The translations under genes and the position numbers were made by a program. Below the pieces are notes generated by a model, which saw nothing but the letters and a program-made list of their open reading frames with translations, searched no databases and was not told where the DNA came from. Shown piece after piece: positions 1-8,942 of a stretch of DNA of 8,942 nt (the first letter of the stretch is position 1; each line of letters begins with the position of its first letter). The stretch is from an uncultured Ellagibacter sp. (lineage in GTDB: Bacteria; Actinomycetota; Coriobacteriia; Coriobacteriales; Eggerthellaceae): positions 1 through 8,942 of the forward strand of contig CAKUGU010000059.1 in assembly GCA_934654815.1 (NCBI GenBank), read 5' to 3'.

Positions 1-677
1 GTGAAGCACATGCCACCGCCGATGACGAGCGTCTCGCACTTGTCGATGAGCGCGTCGATGACCTTGATCTTGTCGGACACCTTCGAGCCGCCGAGGATGG
101 CGACGAAGGGGCGTTTCGGGGAATCGAGCATGCCCGTGAGCGTGGACACCTCGCGTTGCATGAGGTAGCCCGCGTACGCCGGCAGAAGCGCCGCGACGCC
201 CGCGGTCGAGGCGTGCGCGCGGTGCGCGGTGCCGAACGCGTCGTTCACGTAGGCGTCGCCGAGCGCGGCGAGCTCCTCGCAGAACGCTGGGTCGTTCTTC
301 TTCTCGCGCGCGTCGAAGCGCAGGTTCTCGAGCAAAAGCACGTCGCCGTCGCGAAGCGCGGCCGCCTTGGCCTTCGCGTCGTCGCCGACCGTGTCGGACG
401 CGAAGGAGACGGGCGCGCCGAGCAGCTCGGACAGGCGTGTCGCCGCCGGGCGCAGCGTGAACTTCTCCTCGAAGCCCGTGCCCGCCGGACGGCCGAGATG
501 GCTCATGAGGATGACGCGCGCGCCGTCCGCGCGCAGTTTCTCGATCGTGGGAAGCGCCGCGCGGATGCGAGTGTCGTCGGTGACGGCGCCGTCCGAAACC
601 GGCACGTTGAAGTCGACGCGCACGAGCACGCGCTTGCCGCGCGCGTCGAGCTCGTCGATGGTCTTGATGGATGCCAT
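1..677 (-). CDS. pgk: Phosphoglycerate kinase, N-terminal part (3' end outside window)
   Basis: Catalyses 1,3-bisphosphoglycerate + ADP to 3-phosphoglycerate + ATP in glycolysis, in the cytoplasm. The visible 225 codons cover the N-terminal substrate-binding domain and the start of the nucleotide-binding domain of an enzyme usually near 395 residues. Signatures in order: RVDFNVP (20-26), [13 protein letters not shown] (33-45), SHLGRP (59-64), LLLENLRF (114-121), [15 protein letters not shown] (144-158) and [15 protein letters not shown] (194-208). The family's substrate-binding residues are present: D22, N24, R37, H60, R63, R120 and R153. The ATG at 677-675 is preceded by AAGGA seven bases upstream and begins exactly at the family start ([10 protein letters not shown]). 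The gene follows gap by 64 nt, with a hairpin between them. The frame is open to base 1 with no stop, so this is truncation by the window and not a broken gene. tpiA often follows in relatives, but that cannot be seen here. Confidence 0.97.
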   Translation of the reverse strand, partial: MASIKTIDELDARGKRVLVRVDFNVPVSDGAVTDDTRIRAALPTIEKLRADGARVILMSHLGRPAGTGFEEKFTLRPAATRLSELLGAPVSFASDTVGDDAKAKAAALRDGDVLLLENLRFDAREKKNDPAFCEELAALGDAYVNDAFGTAHRAHASTAGVAALLPAYAGYLMQREVSTLTGMLDSPKRPFVAILGGSKVSDKIKVIDALIDKCETLVIGGGMCF

Positions 678-682
678 TGAGT

Positions 683-689
683 CTTCCTT
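683..689 (-). promoter_or_regulatory. Ribosome binding site of pgk
   Basis: The minus strand reads AAGGAAG here. The AAGGA core lies seven bases before the pgk ATG at 677, which is standard spacing and fixes that start. The site lies 13 bases past the end of the gap-pgk hairpin stem. Confidence 0.7.
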
Positions 690-690
690 T

Positions 691-723
691 TCAACAAAGA
701 AACGGGCGGCACGAAGCCGCCCG
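691..723 (-). terminator. Hairpin with T-rich tail between gap and pgk (terminator or attenuator)
   Basis: Bases 703-710 and 716-723 form a perfect 8-bp inverted repeat, CGGGCGGC/GCCGCCCG, around a 5-base loop (TTCGT on the minus strand). The minus strand then continues TTTCTTTGTTGA, which is T-rich but interrupted. This resembles a Rho-independent terminator read in the direction of the operon, 19 bases past the gap stop codon. The pgk ribosome binding site follows directly and I see no convincing new promoter, so partial termination or 3'-end stabilisation of gap mRNA is more likely than full termination. Confidence 0.6.
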
Positions 724-741
724 AAGCCGTTTGCTCTTCGA

Positions 742-2769
<2,028 letters not shown>

Positions 2770-2791
<22 letters not shown>

Positions 2792-3903
2792 AGCTTGAGC
2801 ACCCCCCACAATGCCTCGCGGAACGCCACCGGGTCGTGGAGCGTGGGGCGTTCGAGGTCGACAAGGTTCTTCGCGATGACGATCGGCCCCTCTGCCTGGA
2901 TGGCCATCGCGTCTTCGTAGGTAATGGAAACCGGACGAACCGCGCGCCCGTTCGCACGGGCCGTGCGGTCATCGGCCGCGCCCGCATCGCGTGCGGCCGC
3001 GCTGGCGAGCTCGCCTGCGGACGTGCCGTCGGGCCGCAGCGGCTCGGGAGCGTGAACGAGCACGTAGTCGATGAGCCCCTTCATGCCGTGGGCCATGAGT
3101 GCCTCGACGTGCTCGCGCGCCGTAAGACCCCACGTTTCCCCCTGCACGTCGGCGAGGCCGCAGACGAAGAGCGTCTTCCCGTGCGAGGCTCGGATGGCGT
3201 CGACCACGCCCGGGACGAGCAGGTTCGGGATGATCGACGTGAAAAGCGACCCCGGGCCAAGCACGATGAGGTCGGCAGCGCGGATGGCGTCGAGCGCCGG
3301 TCCGTAGGGCTCGATCGCGCCGTCGCAGCGCAGCTTCACCCGCTCGAGCGCCGTGTCGGAATGGCAGGCGACGGCCTGCCCCTCGATGACGGCCCCGTCG
3401 CGCGTTTTCGCCGCAAGCGTCACATGGGAAAGCGTGGAGGGGTACACGTGCCCGCGCGCATCGAGCAGCTTCTCGCAGATGGAGACCGCCTCGGGGAACG
3501 ACCCGCAGGCGTCTTCGAGCGCGACGAGCATGAGGTTGCCGAGCGAATGGTCGCGGGCTATGGGGAAGCGGTACTTGAATGCGCGCGTGAGCGGGTCGGA
3601 CGGGTCGGCCGCCATGGCCGCGATGCACTTGCGGATGTCGCCGGGGGGCGTGACGTCGGCTTCCTCGCGCAGGATGCCGGTCGAGCCGCCGTCGTCGGCC
3701 ATGGCGACCACGGCGCTCGTCTCCACCCCGAGCGAGAGGAGCGTGCGGATGGACACGGGGGCCCCGGTGCCGCCGCCGATGACGACGGCGCGCAGTTTGC
3801 CCGCGCGGTTGCCCTTGATCGAGCCGACGAGGGGAAGGTCGCGAAGCGCAGCGAACGCCGCGGTGGCCGAGGGGTCCTGCGAGAAGGCGCGTTTCTTCAT
3901 CAT
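2770..3903 (-). CDS. yvcK: YvcK/CofD-like gluconeogenesis factor, UDP-sugar binding
   Basis: YvcK proteins bind UDP-sugars such as UDP-GlcNAc. In Bacillus and Mycobacterium they affect growth on gluconeogenic carbon, cell shape and peptidoglycan precursor supply. Visible motifs are VVIGGGTGAPV (40-50), MADDGGSTG (68-76), TPPGDIRK (85-92), DHSLGNLM (118-125) and VLGPGSLFTSIIPNLLVPGV (214-233). At 377 residues it is longer than the usual 315-330. There is an N-terminal extension of about 37 residues before the first beta strand. Near residues 290-325 there is an Ala/Arg/Asp-rich, probably disordered stretch before the final IVIAKNLVDL...HDP segment. The ATG at 3903 has GGGGAAG seven bases upstream, and a second ATG follows at 3900. 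It starts 4 nt after rapZ and overlaps whiA. The stop is TGA. The family is certain; the role in this organism is inferred from relatives. Confidence 0.95.
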
Positions 3904-3907
3904 GGGC

Positions 3908-4858
3908 CTACTTCCCCACCCGGCGCGCGGCGAGCGCGAGGTCGCGGTGCGCGACGCTCACACGGTAGCCGTTCGACTTCAGGTAATCACCGGTCGATTC
4001 CGCGATCGCGACGCTTCGATGCTGGCCGCCCGTGCAGCCGATGGCGATGGCGAGCTGCTGCTTGCCCTCGGCGACGTAGCCGGGCATGACGCAGTCGAGC
4101 AGCGCGCGCCAGCGCTTTATGAACTCCACCGTTTCCTCGCGGTACATCACGAAGTCGCGCACTGGCGCGTCGAGCCCGGTGAGATAGCGCAGGTCGGGGT
4201 CGTAATAGGGGTTCGGCAAGAAGCGCACGTCCATGACGAGGTCGGCGTCGAGCGGGGCTCCGTGCTTGAAGCCGAACGAGTACACCGTGACCGCGAGGCC
4301 GCGGCGCTCGTCGCCCTTCGCGAAGAGCGAGCGGATGGTGTCGCGCAGCTGCTGGGGCAGCATGTTAGTCGTGTCGACGACGTGGTGCGCCATCTCGCGC
4401 AGGTCGTAGAGCATCTGCCGCTCGCGCTCGATGCCTTGGGCGATGGTGGTGCCGTCGGTGCACAGCGGATGGCGGCGGCGCGACGACTTGTAGCGGGCGA
4501 CGAGCTTGTCGTCCGCGGCGTCCAGGAACAGCACGCACACGTCGATCCCCTCTTGCTCGAGCTTCTCGACCTCGCCTTTAAGCTTCGGGAAGAAGTCACG
4601 GTTGCGCGCGTCGCACACCACGGCGAGGCGCCGGTGGGCGTCGGGCTGTCCCGGCATGCCCGTGAGCGCGAGCAAGTCGCCGATGAGGCTCGCCGGCAGG
4701 TTGTCGACGCAGAAATAGCCCAAGTCCTCGAACACGTGCATGGCCTCGGTGCGGCCGGCGCCGCTCATACCCGTGACGATGACGAGTTCGGGCATATGGT
4801 CCAAATCGGGCGCTTCTTTTTCAGGCGCATCGCTCTTCGCGCGGGTTTCACTTGCCAT
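3908..4858 (-). CDS. rapZ: RapZ/YvcJ family P-loop nucleotide-binding regulator
   Basis: In E. coli RapZ is an RNA-binding adaptor that senses glucosamine-6-phosphate and controls GlmS through small RNAs. The Bacillus homologue YvcJ binds and hydrolyses nucleotides. The 316-residue product has a Walker A motif GMSGAGRT (30-37), followed by FEDLGYFCVDNLP (43-55). A Walker B-like strand VCVLFLDAADD (107-117) leads into RRRHPL (127-132). The C-terminal domain has SFGFKHG (194-200), DVRFLPNPY (210-218) and IGCTGGQHRSV (273-283), the conserved ligand-binding half. The Walker A lysine is arginine (R36, codon CGC), as I recall for several actinobacterial homologues. A charged N-terminal extension of about 22 residues makes the protein longer than the usual 285-290. 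The start at 4858 has GAGGGGG ten bases upstream; the internal ATG at 4795 has no such site. It follows uvrC by 5 nt. The stop is TAG. Confidence 0.96.
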   Translation of the reverse strand: MASETRAKSDAPEKEAPDLDHMPELVIVTGMSGAGRTEAMHVFEDLGYFCVDNLPASLIGDLLALTGMPGQPDAHRRLAVVCDARNRDFFPKLKGEVEKLEQEGIDVCVLFLDAADDKLVARYKSSRRRHPLCTDGTTIAQGIERERQMLYDLREMAHHVVDTTNMLPQQLRDTIRSLFAKGDERRGLAVTVYSFGFKHGAPLDADLVMDVRFLPNPYYDPDLRYLTGLDAPVRDFVMYREETVEFIKRWRALLDCVMPGYVAEGKQQLAIAIGCTGGQHRSVAIAESTGDYLKSNGYRVSVAHRDLALAARRVGK

Positions 4859-4863
4859 GATCG

Positions 4864-6831
4864 CTAAACCCCCTCTTCGCCGCCGACGACGGTCTCGTCT
4901 TTCCGCTCGTTATTATACTGCTCGATGACGCGGTGGAGCTCTTCTGCCACCTCGTCGGGCACCACATGCGCCTCCTTGATTTCCGCCAAGCTCGCCGCTT
5001 TAAGGTTCTTGAACGACTTGAAGTGCTTGAGCAGGGCCTTCTTCCGCACGGGGCCGAGCCCCGCCACGTCGTCGAGGATGCTCGCCGTCATGCCCTTGCC
5101 GCGCAGCTCGCGGTGGAAGGTGATGGCGAAGCGGTGGGCCTCGTCGCGCACCTGCTTCACGAGGTAGAGCGACGCCGAGCCCGACGGCAGAACGACAGGA
5201 CCCGTGTCCTGCCAGGGGACGAAGAGCTCCTCGTCGCGCTTGGCCAAGCCGCAGAGCGCGATGTCGTCGATTCCCATCTGGTCGAACATCTCCATCACAG
5301 CGGAAAGCTGCGGCTTGCCGCCGTCCAAGATGATGAGGTCGGGCTTGCTGCCGAAGCGCTCGTCGGCCATGCGCTCGGGGGCGTAGCGCCTGCTCATCAC
5401 CTCCTGCATGGAAAGGAAGTCGTTCGCCTCGTCGAGCGGCGTCTTTATCTTGAAGCGGCGGTACTGGTTCTTGTCGGGCTTGCCGCCCGTGAACACGACC
5501 ATCGACGCCACCGTGTACGAGCCGTGGATGGTGGAGATGTCAAAGCACTCGATGCGCATGGGCGGAGCGTCGAGCGCAAGCGCGCTTTCAAGCTGGAGCA
5601 GCGCGTCGTTGATGCGCTTGTCGTCGTAGTTCGTGCGCACCTTGTAGCGCATGAGCGTGTGCTTGGCGTTGGTTTCCGCCATGGCGACGAGCTCGGCCTT
5701 CTCGCCCTTCTGCGGCGCCGTGAAGCGCACCTTCGCCCCGTGCGCGCTGTCGAGCTTGCCGGTAAGCCATTCCTCCATCGATTCCTGGTCCTCGGGGGCG
5801 TCGCGCACGATGACCTCGTGGGGGATGGACGTGGTCGTGTCGTAGTAGCGCAGGAGGAAGTTGTGCAGAAGGTCCTGGTCGGGAACGTCTTTCCCGCGAT
5901 TGAGCACGAACTCGTTCGAGTTCATGATGCGTCCCTCGCGTACCATGAGCACATGCACGCCGGCGACGGTTTCCTCGCGGAAGAAGCCGATCACGTCGGC
6001 GTTGAGGTTTCTGGCCGAGACCGCGTGCTGCTTGTCGGTGAGCGAGTTGATGGTGTCGATGCGCGCCTTGACGCGCGCGGCGCGCTCGAAGTCGAGCTCG
6101 GCGGCGGCGTCTTCCATTTCCTCCTTCAGCTCGGCGACGAACTCGCGGTGCTGGCCGGACAGGAACCGCTCGATGCGTTTCACGTGGCCCGCGTACTCCT
6201 CGGGCGTGATCTTGCCGCAGCACGCCCCGGGGCCCAAACCCACGTGCGAGTCGAAGCACGGGCGCACGTCCTTCTTCATGAGGGCGAGCGGGTCCTTCTC
6301 GAGCCTGCGCGCGAGGTTGCGCCAATCGGCGCACGACGTGGCGCACAGGGGCACCACGCGGCGCGCGATGTCGACCATGCGCCGCGCGGCACGGGAGTCG
6401 GTGTAGGGACCGAAGTAACGCGTGTCGGGCTTGTGCTTCTCGCGCGTGTACTTGATGGCAGGAAAGACGTCGCCTTTGGTAAGCGCGATGAAGGGATAGG
6501 ACTTGTCGTCCTTGAAGTCGGCGTTGAAGAACGGCGCGTACTGGTTGATGAGATTCTTTTCCAGCACGAGCGACTCGTGCTCGTTGCCCACCACGATGTA
6601 CTCGAAGGAATCGATCTGGTCGACGAGCAGGGGGATCTTCGCGCGGTCGTCCTGGAAGTTCACGTACTGCCGCATGCGCGCGCGCAGCTGCTTCGCCTTG
6701 CCGACGTAGATGACCTCGCCGTCCTTGTTCTTCCACAAGTAGACGCCGGGCAGCGTCGGCACGGCGTCGAGGCCGTGCTTGATGCGCGCGATCTTCTGCG
6801 CTTGGGTTTCTTTCGGTGTTCTCTGTTCCAT
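4864..6831 (-). CDS. uvrC: UvrABC excinuclease subunit C
   Basis: UvrC makes both incisions around DNA lesions bound by UvrB in nucleotide excision repair. From the second ATG the product has 655 residues, near the family length. The N-terminal GIY-YIG nuclease has PGVY (28-31) and IYVGKAKQLRARMRQY (41-56). A cysteine-bearing linker follows, then the UvrB-binding UVR helix pair (about 223-258). The C-terminal RNase H-like nuclease shows IECFDIS (427-433, with D431), LILDGGKPQL (about 500-509) and RDEAHRFAITFHR (562-574). The helix-hairpin-helix DNA-binding domain is at about 583-638, including LDDVAGLGPVRKKALLKHF. The usual four-cysteine pattern is altered (see findings). ATGs lie at 6837 and 6831, neither with a Shine-Dalgarno sequence. 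I prefer 6831 because a TACACT box sits where a leaderless transcript would begin on it. The stop is TAG, 5 nt before rapZ. Confidence 0.97.
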   Translation of the reverse strand: MEQRTPKETQAQKIARIKHGLDAVPTLPGVYLWKNKDGEVIYVGKAKQLRARMRQYVNFQDDRAKIPLLVDQIDSFEYIVVGNEHESLVLEKNLINQYAPFFNADFKDDKSYPFIALTKGDVFPAIKYTREKHKPDTRYFGPYTDSRAARRMVDIARRVVPLCATSCADWRNLARRLEKDPLALMKKDVRPCFDSHVGLGPGACCGKITPEEYAGHVKRIERFLSGQHREFVAELKEEMEDAAAELDFERAARVKARIDTINSLTDKQHAVSARNLNADVIGFFREETVAGVHVLMVREGRIMNSNEFVLNRGKDVPDQDLLHNFLLRYYDTTTSIPHEVIVRDAPEDQESMEEWLTGKLDSAHGAKVRFTAPQKGEKAELVAMAETNAKHTLMRYKVRTNYDDKRINDALLQLESALALDAPPMRIECFDISTIHGSYTVASMVVFTGGKPDKNQYRRFKIKTPLDEANDFLSMQEVMSRRYAPERMADERFGSKPDLIILDGGKPQLSAVMEMFDQMGIDDIALCGLAKRDEELFVPWQDTGPVVLPSGSASLYLVKQVRDEAHRFAITFHRELRGKGMTASILDDVAGLGPVRKKALLKHFKSFKNLKAASLAEIKEAHVVPDEVAEELHRVIEQYNNERKDETVVGGEEGV

Positions 6832-6838
6832 GATCATG

Positions 6839-6844
6839 AGTGTA
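6839..6844 (-). promoter_or_regulatory. Candidate -10 box for a leaderless uvrC transcript
   Basis: The minus strand reads TACACT at 6844-6839, then seven bases, then the ATG at 6831. A transcript starting at the normal distance would begin on or next to that codon. The 20 bases before the ATG hold no Shine-Dalgarno-like purine run, which fits a leaderless message. No clear -35 box is seen. The same TACACT hexamer occurs in the possible gap promoter. The alternative is read-through from the upstream helicase unit. Confidence 0.35.
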
Positions 6845-6845
6845 G

Positions 6846-6873
6846 CAAAAGGGCGTGCGGGGAAGCGCGCCCT
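6846..6873 (-). terminator. Weak hairpin after the small membrane protein gene
   Basis: On the minus strand AGGGCG (6873-6868) pairs with CGCCCT (6855-6850) around a 12-base loop, followed by TTTGC. The 6-bp stem and very short T run make a weak Rho-independent terminator at best. Its position, after the helicase/small-protein pair and before the possible uvrC promoter, is where a unit boundary would be expected. A competing CGCGC/GCGCG hairpin overlaps it. Confidence 0.3.
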
Positions 6874-6904
6874 GCGCGTTTCACTACGGAGTCGGCATGC
6901 GCGC

Positions 6905-7183
6905 CTACCGCGCGCCGCTCCCCAGAAGAACCGCCGCGACCACCACGACGACGATGCACACGACCGCCGTCACCGCCGCTGCCGCGATCCCCGACGCCTT
7001 GGGTTTTTGCCATTCCTCGTTGGGAAGGTCGATGGGCTTGCGCGTCACTGTTTCGCGCGATGCGCCGGCATCGGCCCAACCGGCAGCTTCGCCTTTCGCC
7101 TGCAGGGCCGCCTTACGGGCGAGCAGCTGGGACGCCGCCCCGAGCGACGACCCCTCGCGGGGCGTTTCGCTTTCGTTTGCCAT
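6905..7183 (-). CDS. Small predicted tail-anchored membrane protein, unknown function
   Basis: I do not recognise this 92-residue protein. Residues 1-64 are hydrophilic and probably cytoplasmic: an Ala/Ser/Glu-rich start, a short likely helix SQLLARKAALQAKGEAAGW (about 18-36), then a basic/acidic linker TRKPIDLPNEEWQKPKA. Residues 65-88 are a continuous hydrophobic segment rich in Val and Ala, with only GSGAR after it. There is no signal peptide, so a single C-terminal anchor is predicted. A full AGGAGG (7200-7195) lies 11 bases before the ATG, a little farther than ideal, and overlaps the helicase TAG stop. The 15-nt spacing implies co-transcription with the helicase. Codon use matches its neighbours, so it looks native. 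The stop is TAG. The gene call rests on the ribosome binding site, the spacing and the membrane segment; a function would be a guess. Confidence 0.8.
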   Translation of the reverse strand: MANESETPREGSSLGAASQLLARKAALQAKGEAAGWADAGASRETVTRKPIDLPNEEWQKPKASGIAAAAVTAVVCIVVVVVAAVLLGSGAR

Positions 7184-7194
7184 AGGGACGTGAA

Positions 7195-7200
7195 CCTCCT
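7195..7200 (-). promoter_or_regulatory. Ribosome binding site of the small membrane protein gene
   Basis: AGGAGG on the minus strand, a full match to the anti-Shine-Dalgarno core, 11 bases before the ATG at 7183. It overlaps the final bases of the helicase stop codon (7201-7199), so ribosomes ending on the helicase would clear it. This supports translational coupling and the chosen start. Confidence 0.7.
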
Positions 7201-8942
7201 AATCGTCTTTTCCGGGAAGCGCCGGCGGCACGGCTTGAGCGCCTGCGTCCCCCGTCGCGCTATCCATGCCCTTCGCTGTGCCGGGTTCGCCTTCGGGCAA
7301 GCTGGGCACCTCGCCTTCGGGAAAAAGCTTCGCCCGAAAGGAAATCACGCGCGGGGTGTCGAGCGAGTCGAACTGCACGACGTAGGCGCGTTTCTCCTCG
7401 TCGAGGTCAGATATGGTGCCGCACCCGAACGCCTTGTGGCGGACCCTGGCACCGACCGGGAAACGGGCATCTGCCGCCATGCCGGCCATCCACCGGTCGG
7501 TCGCCGCGTACGCGTCGCGTGCGCAGGCGAGCTCCTCGTCGGTCGGCTTGTTCGAGAACTGCAGCGCATTTGGGTCGATGTCGAGCAAAAACCGCGACGG
7601 ATAGCGCGGCGAGCCCTCGTGCGAGAACCCCTCCGCCTCGGTGAGATACAGCCCGTCCTTCGCACGCGTGAGGGCGACGAAGGCGAGCCTGCGTTCCTCT
7701 TCCATACCCTCGATCGTTTTCGTCTTGCGCGAGGGGAGCACGCCTTCCGAAAGCGAGCAGAGGAACACGTGGGGGAACTCGAGCCCCTTGGCCGCGTGGA
7801 TGGTCATAAGGCGCACTTTGTCCTGTGAAGCGCTCTCGGCATCGGCGTTCGTGAGCAGGGCGACGTGCGACAGATAATGCTCGAGCGTCACCTCTTCCCC
7901 GCAGGTGGTTTCGAATTCGTAGACCGACTGTTTGAGCTCTGCGACGTTGTCGAGTCGTTCTTGGCTTCCTTCCGTGCGAAGAGCCTGCTCGTAGCCGCTT
8001 TCGTTGATGACGGCCGCCAAAACCTCGGAAACGGGCCGCCCTTCGTAAGACGAACGGAACCGCCGGACAAGCGCCAGCAGCTGCTTCGCCCTGGTGCGCT
8101 TGAAGATGTCGTCATCGATGGTGCGCTCGAGTGCCTGGTAGAGCGTGCAGCCGTTGGCGTCGGCATAGCTTTGCAGGAACGCCATGCGCCGCTGCCCCAG
8201 GTTGCGCTTCGGCGTATTCGCCACGCGCGCGAACGAAAGGTCGTCCTGATAGGCGATGAGGCGCAGATAGGCGAGCGAGTCCTTCACTTCCTTGCGGCCG
8301 AAGAAGGGGACGCCCGAATAGACCGCATGGGGAATGTCCGCCTTCAGGAGCGCCTCCTCCACCGGCCGCGACGCGTAATGCGCGCGGTAGAGCACCGCGA
8401 TGTCGCGGTAGGCGATCCCCTCTTCGTGCAACGCGCGCACGCCTTCGGCGATCCAAGCCGCCTCCTCGGAAGACGACTTCGCGTGGTGCCAAACCGTCGG
8501 CCCGTGTTGAGAGCGGCGGGCGGCGAGGTCTTTCGGGATGCGGGCGTGGTTCTTCTCGATGAGCGAGTTCGCGACCGCCACGACCTCGGGCACCGAGCGG
8601 TAGTTCTCAAGCATCATGATGGTGCGCACGTTGGGAAACACCTGGTCGAAGTCGAGCAGGTAGCGCACGTTCGCGCCGCGCCAGGTGTAGATGGTCTGGT
8701 CGGGGTCGCCCACGACGAACAGGTTCTTATGGTAGCCTGCAAGCACCTCCATGAGCTCGTACTGAAGCCCATCGATGTCCTGGAACTCGTCGATCATGAT
8801 GTATTCCAGGCGCTTCTGCCACTTCAACTTGATGTCGGGGAACTGCTCGAAGATGTAGAGCGTGACCACGATGAGGTCGTTATAGTCGAACCCGAAGCAC
8901 TTCTTTTCCTGATAGAGGTAGCCGTAGAAGATGATGTCGGAG
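7199..8942 (-). CDS. UvrD/Rep-family (superfamily 1) ATP-dependent DNA helicase, C-terminal part
   Basis: A 3'-5' DNA helicase of the UvrD/PcrA/Rep type, which unwinds DNA in repair or removes bound proteins. The 580 visible residues run from the window edge to a TAG stop; the N-terminus with Walker A lies outside. The frame stays open to 8942, so the GTG at 8869 is only an internal codon. Motif II is IDEFQD (about 50-55), motif III GDPDQTIYTWRGA (78-90), motif IV LENYRS (about 112-117), motif V VRLMTIHAAKGLEF (about 376-389) and motif VI EEERRLAFVALTRAK (about 414-428). A PcrA-like C-terminal Tudor-type module follows (about 495-536, VGARVRHKAFGCGTISDL), then a Pro/Gly/Glu-rich tail that is probably disordered. 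DEFQDIDGLQYEL looks more like a clostridial/coriobacterial UvrD-like branch than textbook PcrA, so I give no symbol. It lies just upstream of the small membrane protein gene and uvrC. Confidence 0.93.
   Translation of the reverse strand, partial: SDIIFYGYLYQEKKCFGFDYNDLIVVTLYIFEQFPDIKLKWQKRLEYIMIDEFQDIDGLQYELMEVLAGYHKNLFVVGDPDQTIYTWRGANVRYLLDFDQVFPNVRTIMMLENYRSVPEVVAVANSLIEKNHARIPKDLAARRSQHGPTVWHHAKSSSEEAAWIAEGVRALHEEGIAYRDIAVLYRAHYASRPVEEALLKADIPHAVYSGVPFFGRKEVKDSLAYLRLIAYQDDLSFARVANTPKRNLGQRRMAFLQSYADANGCTLYQALERTIDDDIFKRTRAKQLLALVRRFRSSYEGRPVSEVLAAVINESGYEQALRTEGSQERLDNVAELKQSVYEFETTCGEEVTLEHYLSHVALLTNADAESASQDKVRLMTIHAAKGLEFPHVFLCSLSEGVLPSRKTKTIEGMEEERRLAFVALTRAKDGLYLTEAEGFSHEGSPRYPSRFLLDIDPNALQFSNKPTDEELACARDAYAATDRWMAGMAADARFPVGARVRHKAFGCGTISDLDEEKRAYVVQFDSLDTPRVISFRAKLFPEGEVPSLPEGEPGTAKGMDSATGDAGAQAVPPALPGKDD
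7287..7321. repeat. 11-bp direct repeat in the helicase tail, 24-bp period
   Basis: TCGCCTTCGGG on the plus strand occurs at 7287-7297 and 7311-7321. The 24-bp period is in frame and encodes two PEGE units eight residues apart in the helicase's C-terminal tail (PEGEVPSLPEGEPG). It looks like a small in-frame duplication in a disordered region. Confidence 0.5.

Noticed and set aside
2792..2809. A GTG start for whiA six codons upstream
   Set aside because: The ATG at 2791 matches the conserved MSFTSDVKDEL start; the GTG lies within the G-rich stretch that probably serves as the ribosome binding site.
4933..7185. A 750-codon open frame on the plus strand covering nearly all of uvrC and the small protein gene
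   Set aside because: High-GC coding DNA often leaves a stop-free antisense frame. The product is low-complexity (Val/Ala/Arg/His-rich) with no recognisable motif, while the minus strand encodes a clear UvrC.
7314..7342. A hairpin with a T-rich loop in the helicase 3' region (TTCGGG/CCCGAA)
   Set aside because: It is inside a clearly coding region, with the T run in the loop and not after the stem; not a terminator.

Overview
All supported genes in this 8.9 kb window lie on the minus strand, so transcription runs from right to left. The base composition is high GC with G/C-rich third codon positions. The order uvrC-rapZ-yvcK-whiA-gap-pgk is the classic actinobacterial/Gram-positive arrangement. 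Together with the style of the proteins it suggests a Coriobacteriia-like actinobacterium (for example the Eggerthellaceae). That placement is an inference from gene order and motifs, not from a search.

Layout in transcription order: (1) 8942-7199, the C-terminal 580 residues of a UvrD/Rep-family DNA helicase, whose start lies beyond the right edge; (2) 7183-6905, an unrecognised 92-residue protein with one C-terminal membrane segment, 15 nt behind the helicase; (3) a 67-nt spacer with a weak hairpin and a possible leaderless promoter; (4) 6831-4864 uvrC, 4858-3908 rapZ, 3903-2770 yvcK and 2791-1850 whiA, separated by 5 nt, 4 nt and a 22-nt overlap, so surely one operon; (5) a 106-nt spacer with a possible promoter and a 17-bp-period direct repeat; (6) 1743-742 gap (GAPDH); (7) a 64-nt spacer with a strong GC hairpin followed by a T-rich run; (8) 677-1 pgk, cut by the left edge after 225 codons.

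The genes make three functional layers. The helicase and UvrC act in DNA repair. RapZ, YvcK and WhiA form a conserved control module linked in other bacteria to UDP-sugar/cell-envelope precursor status and to cell division or development. Gap and Pgk are consecutive lower-glycolysis enzymes. No mobile element, CRISPR array, RNA gene or phage gene is visible, and no gene shows a frameshift.

I do not see a new biological system. The points most worth a second look are an altered cysteine motif in UvrC, the small membrane protein beside the helicase, a possible leaderless promoter for uvrC, and the elements in the two spacers around gap.
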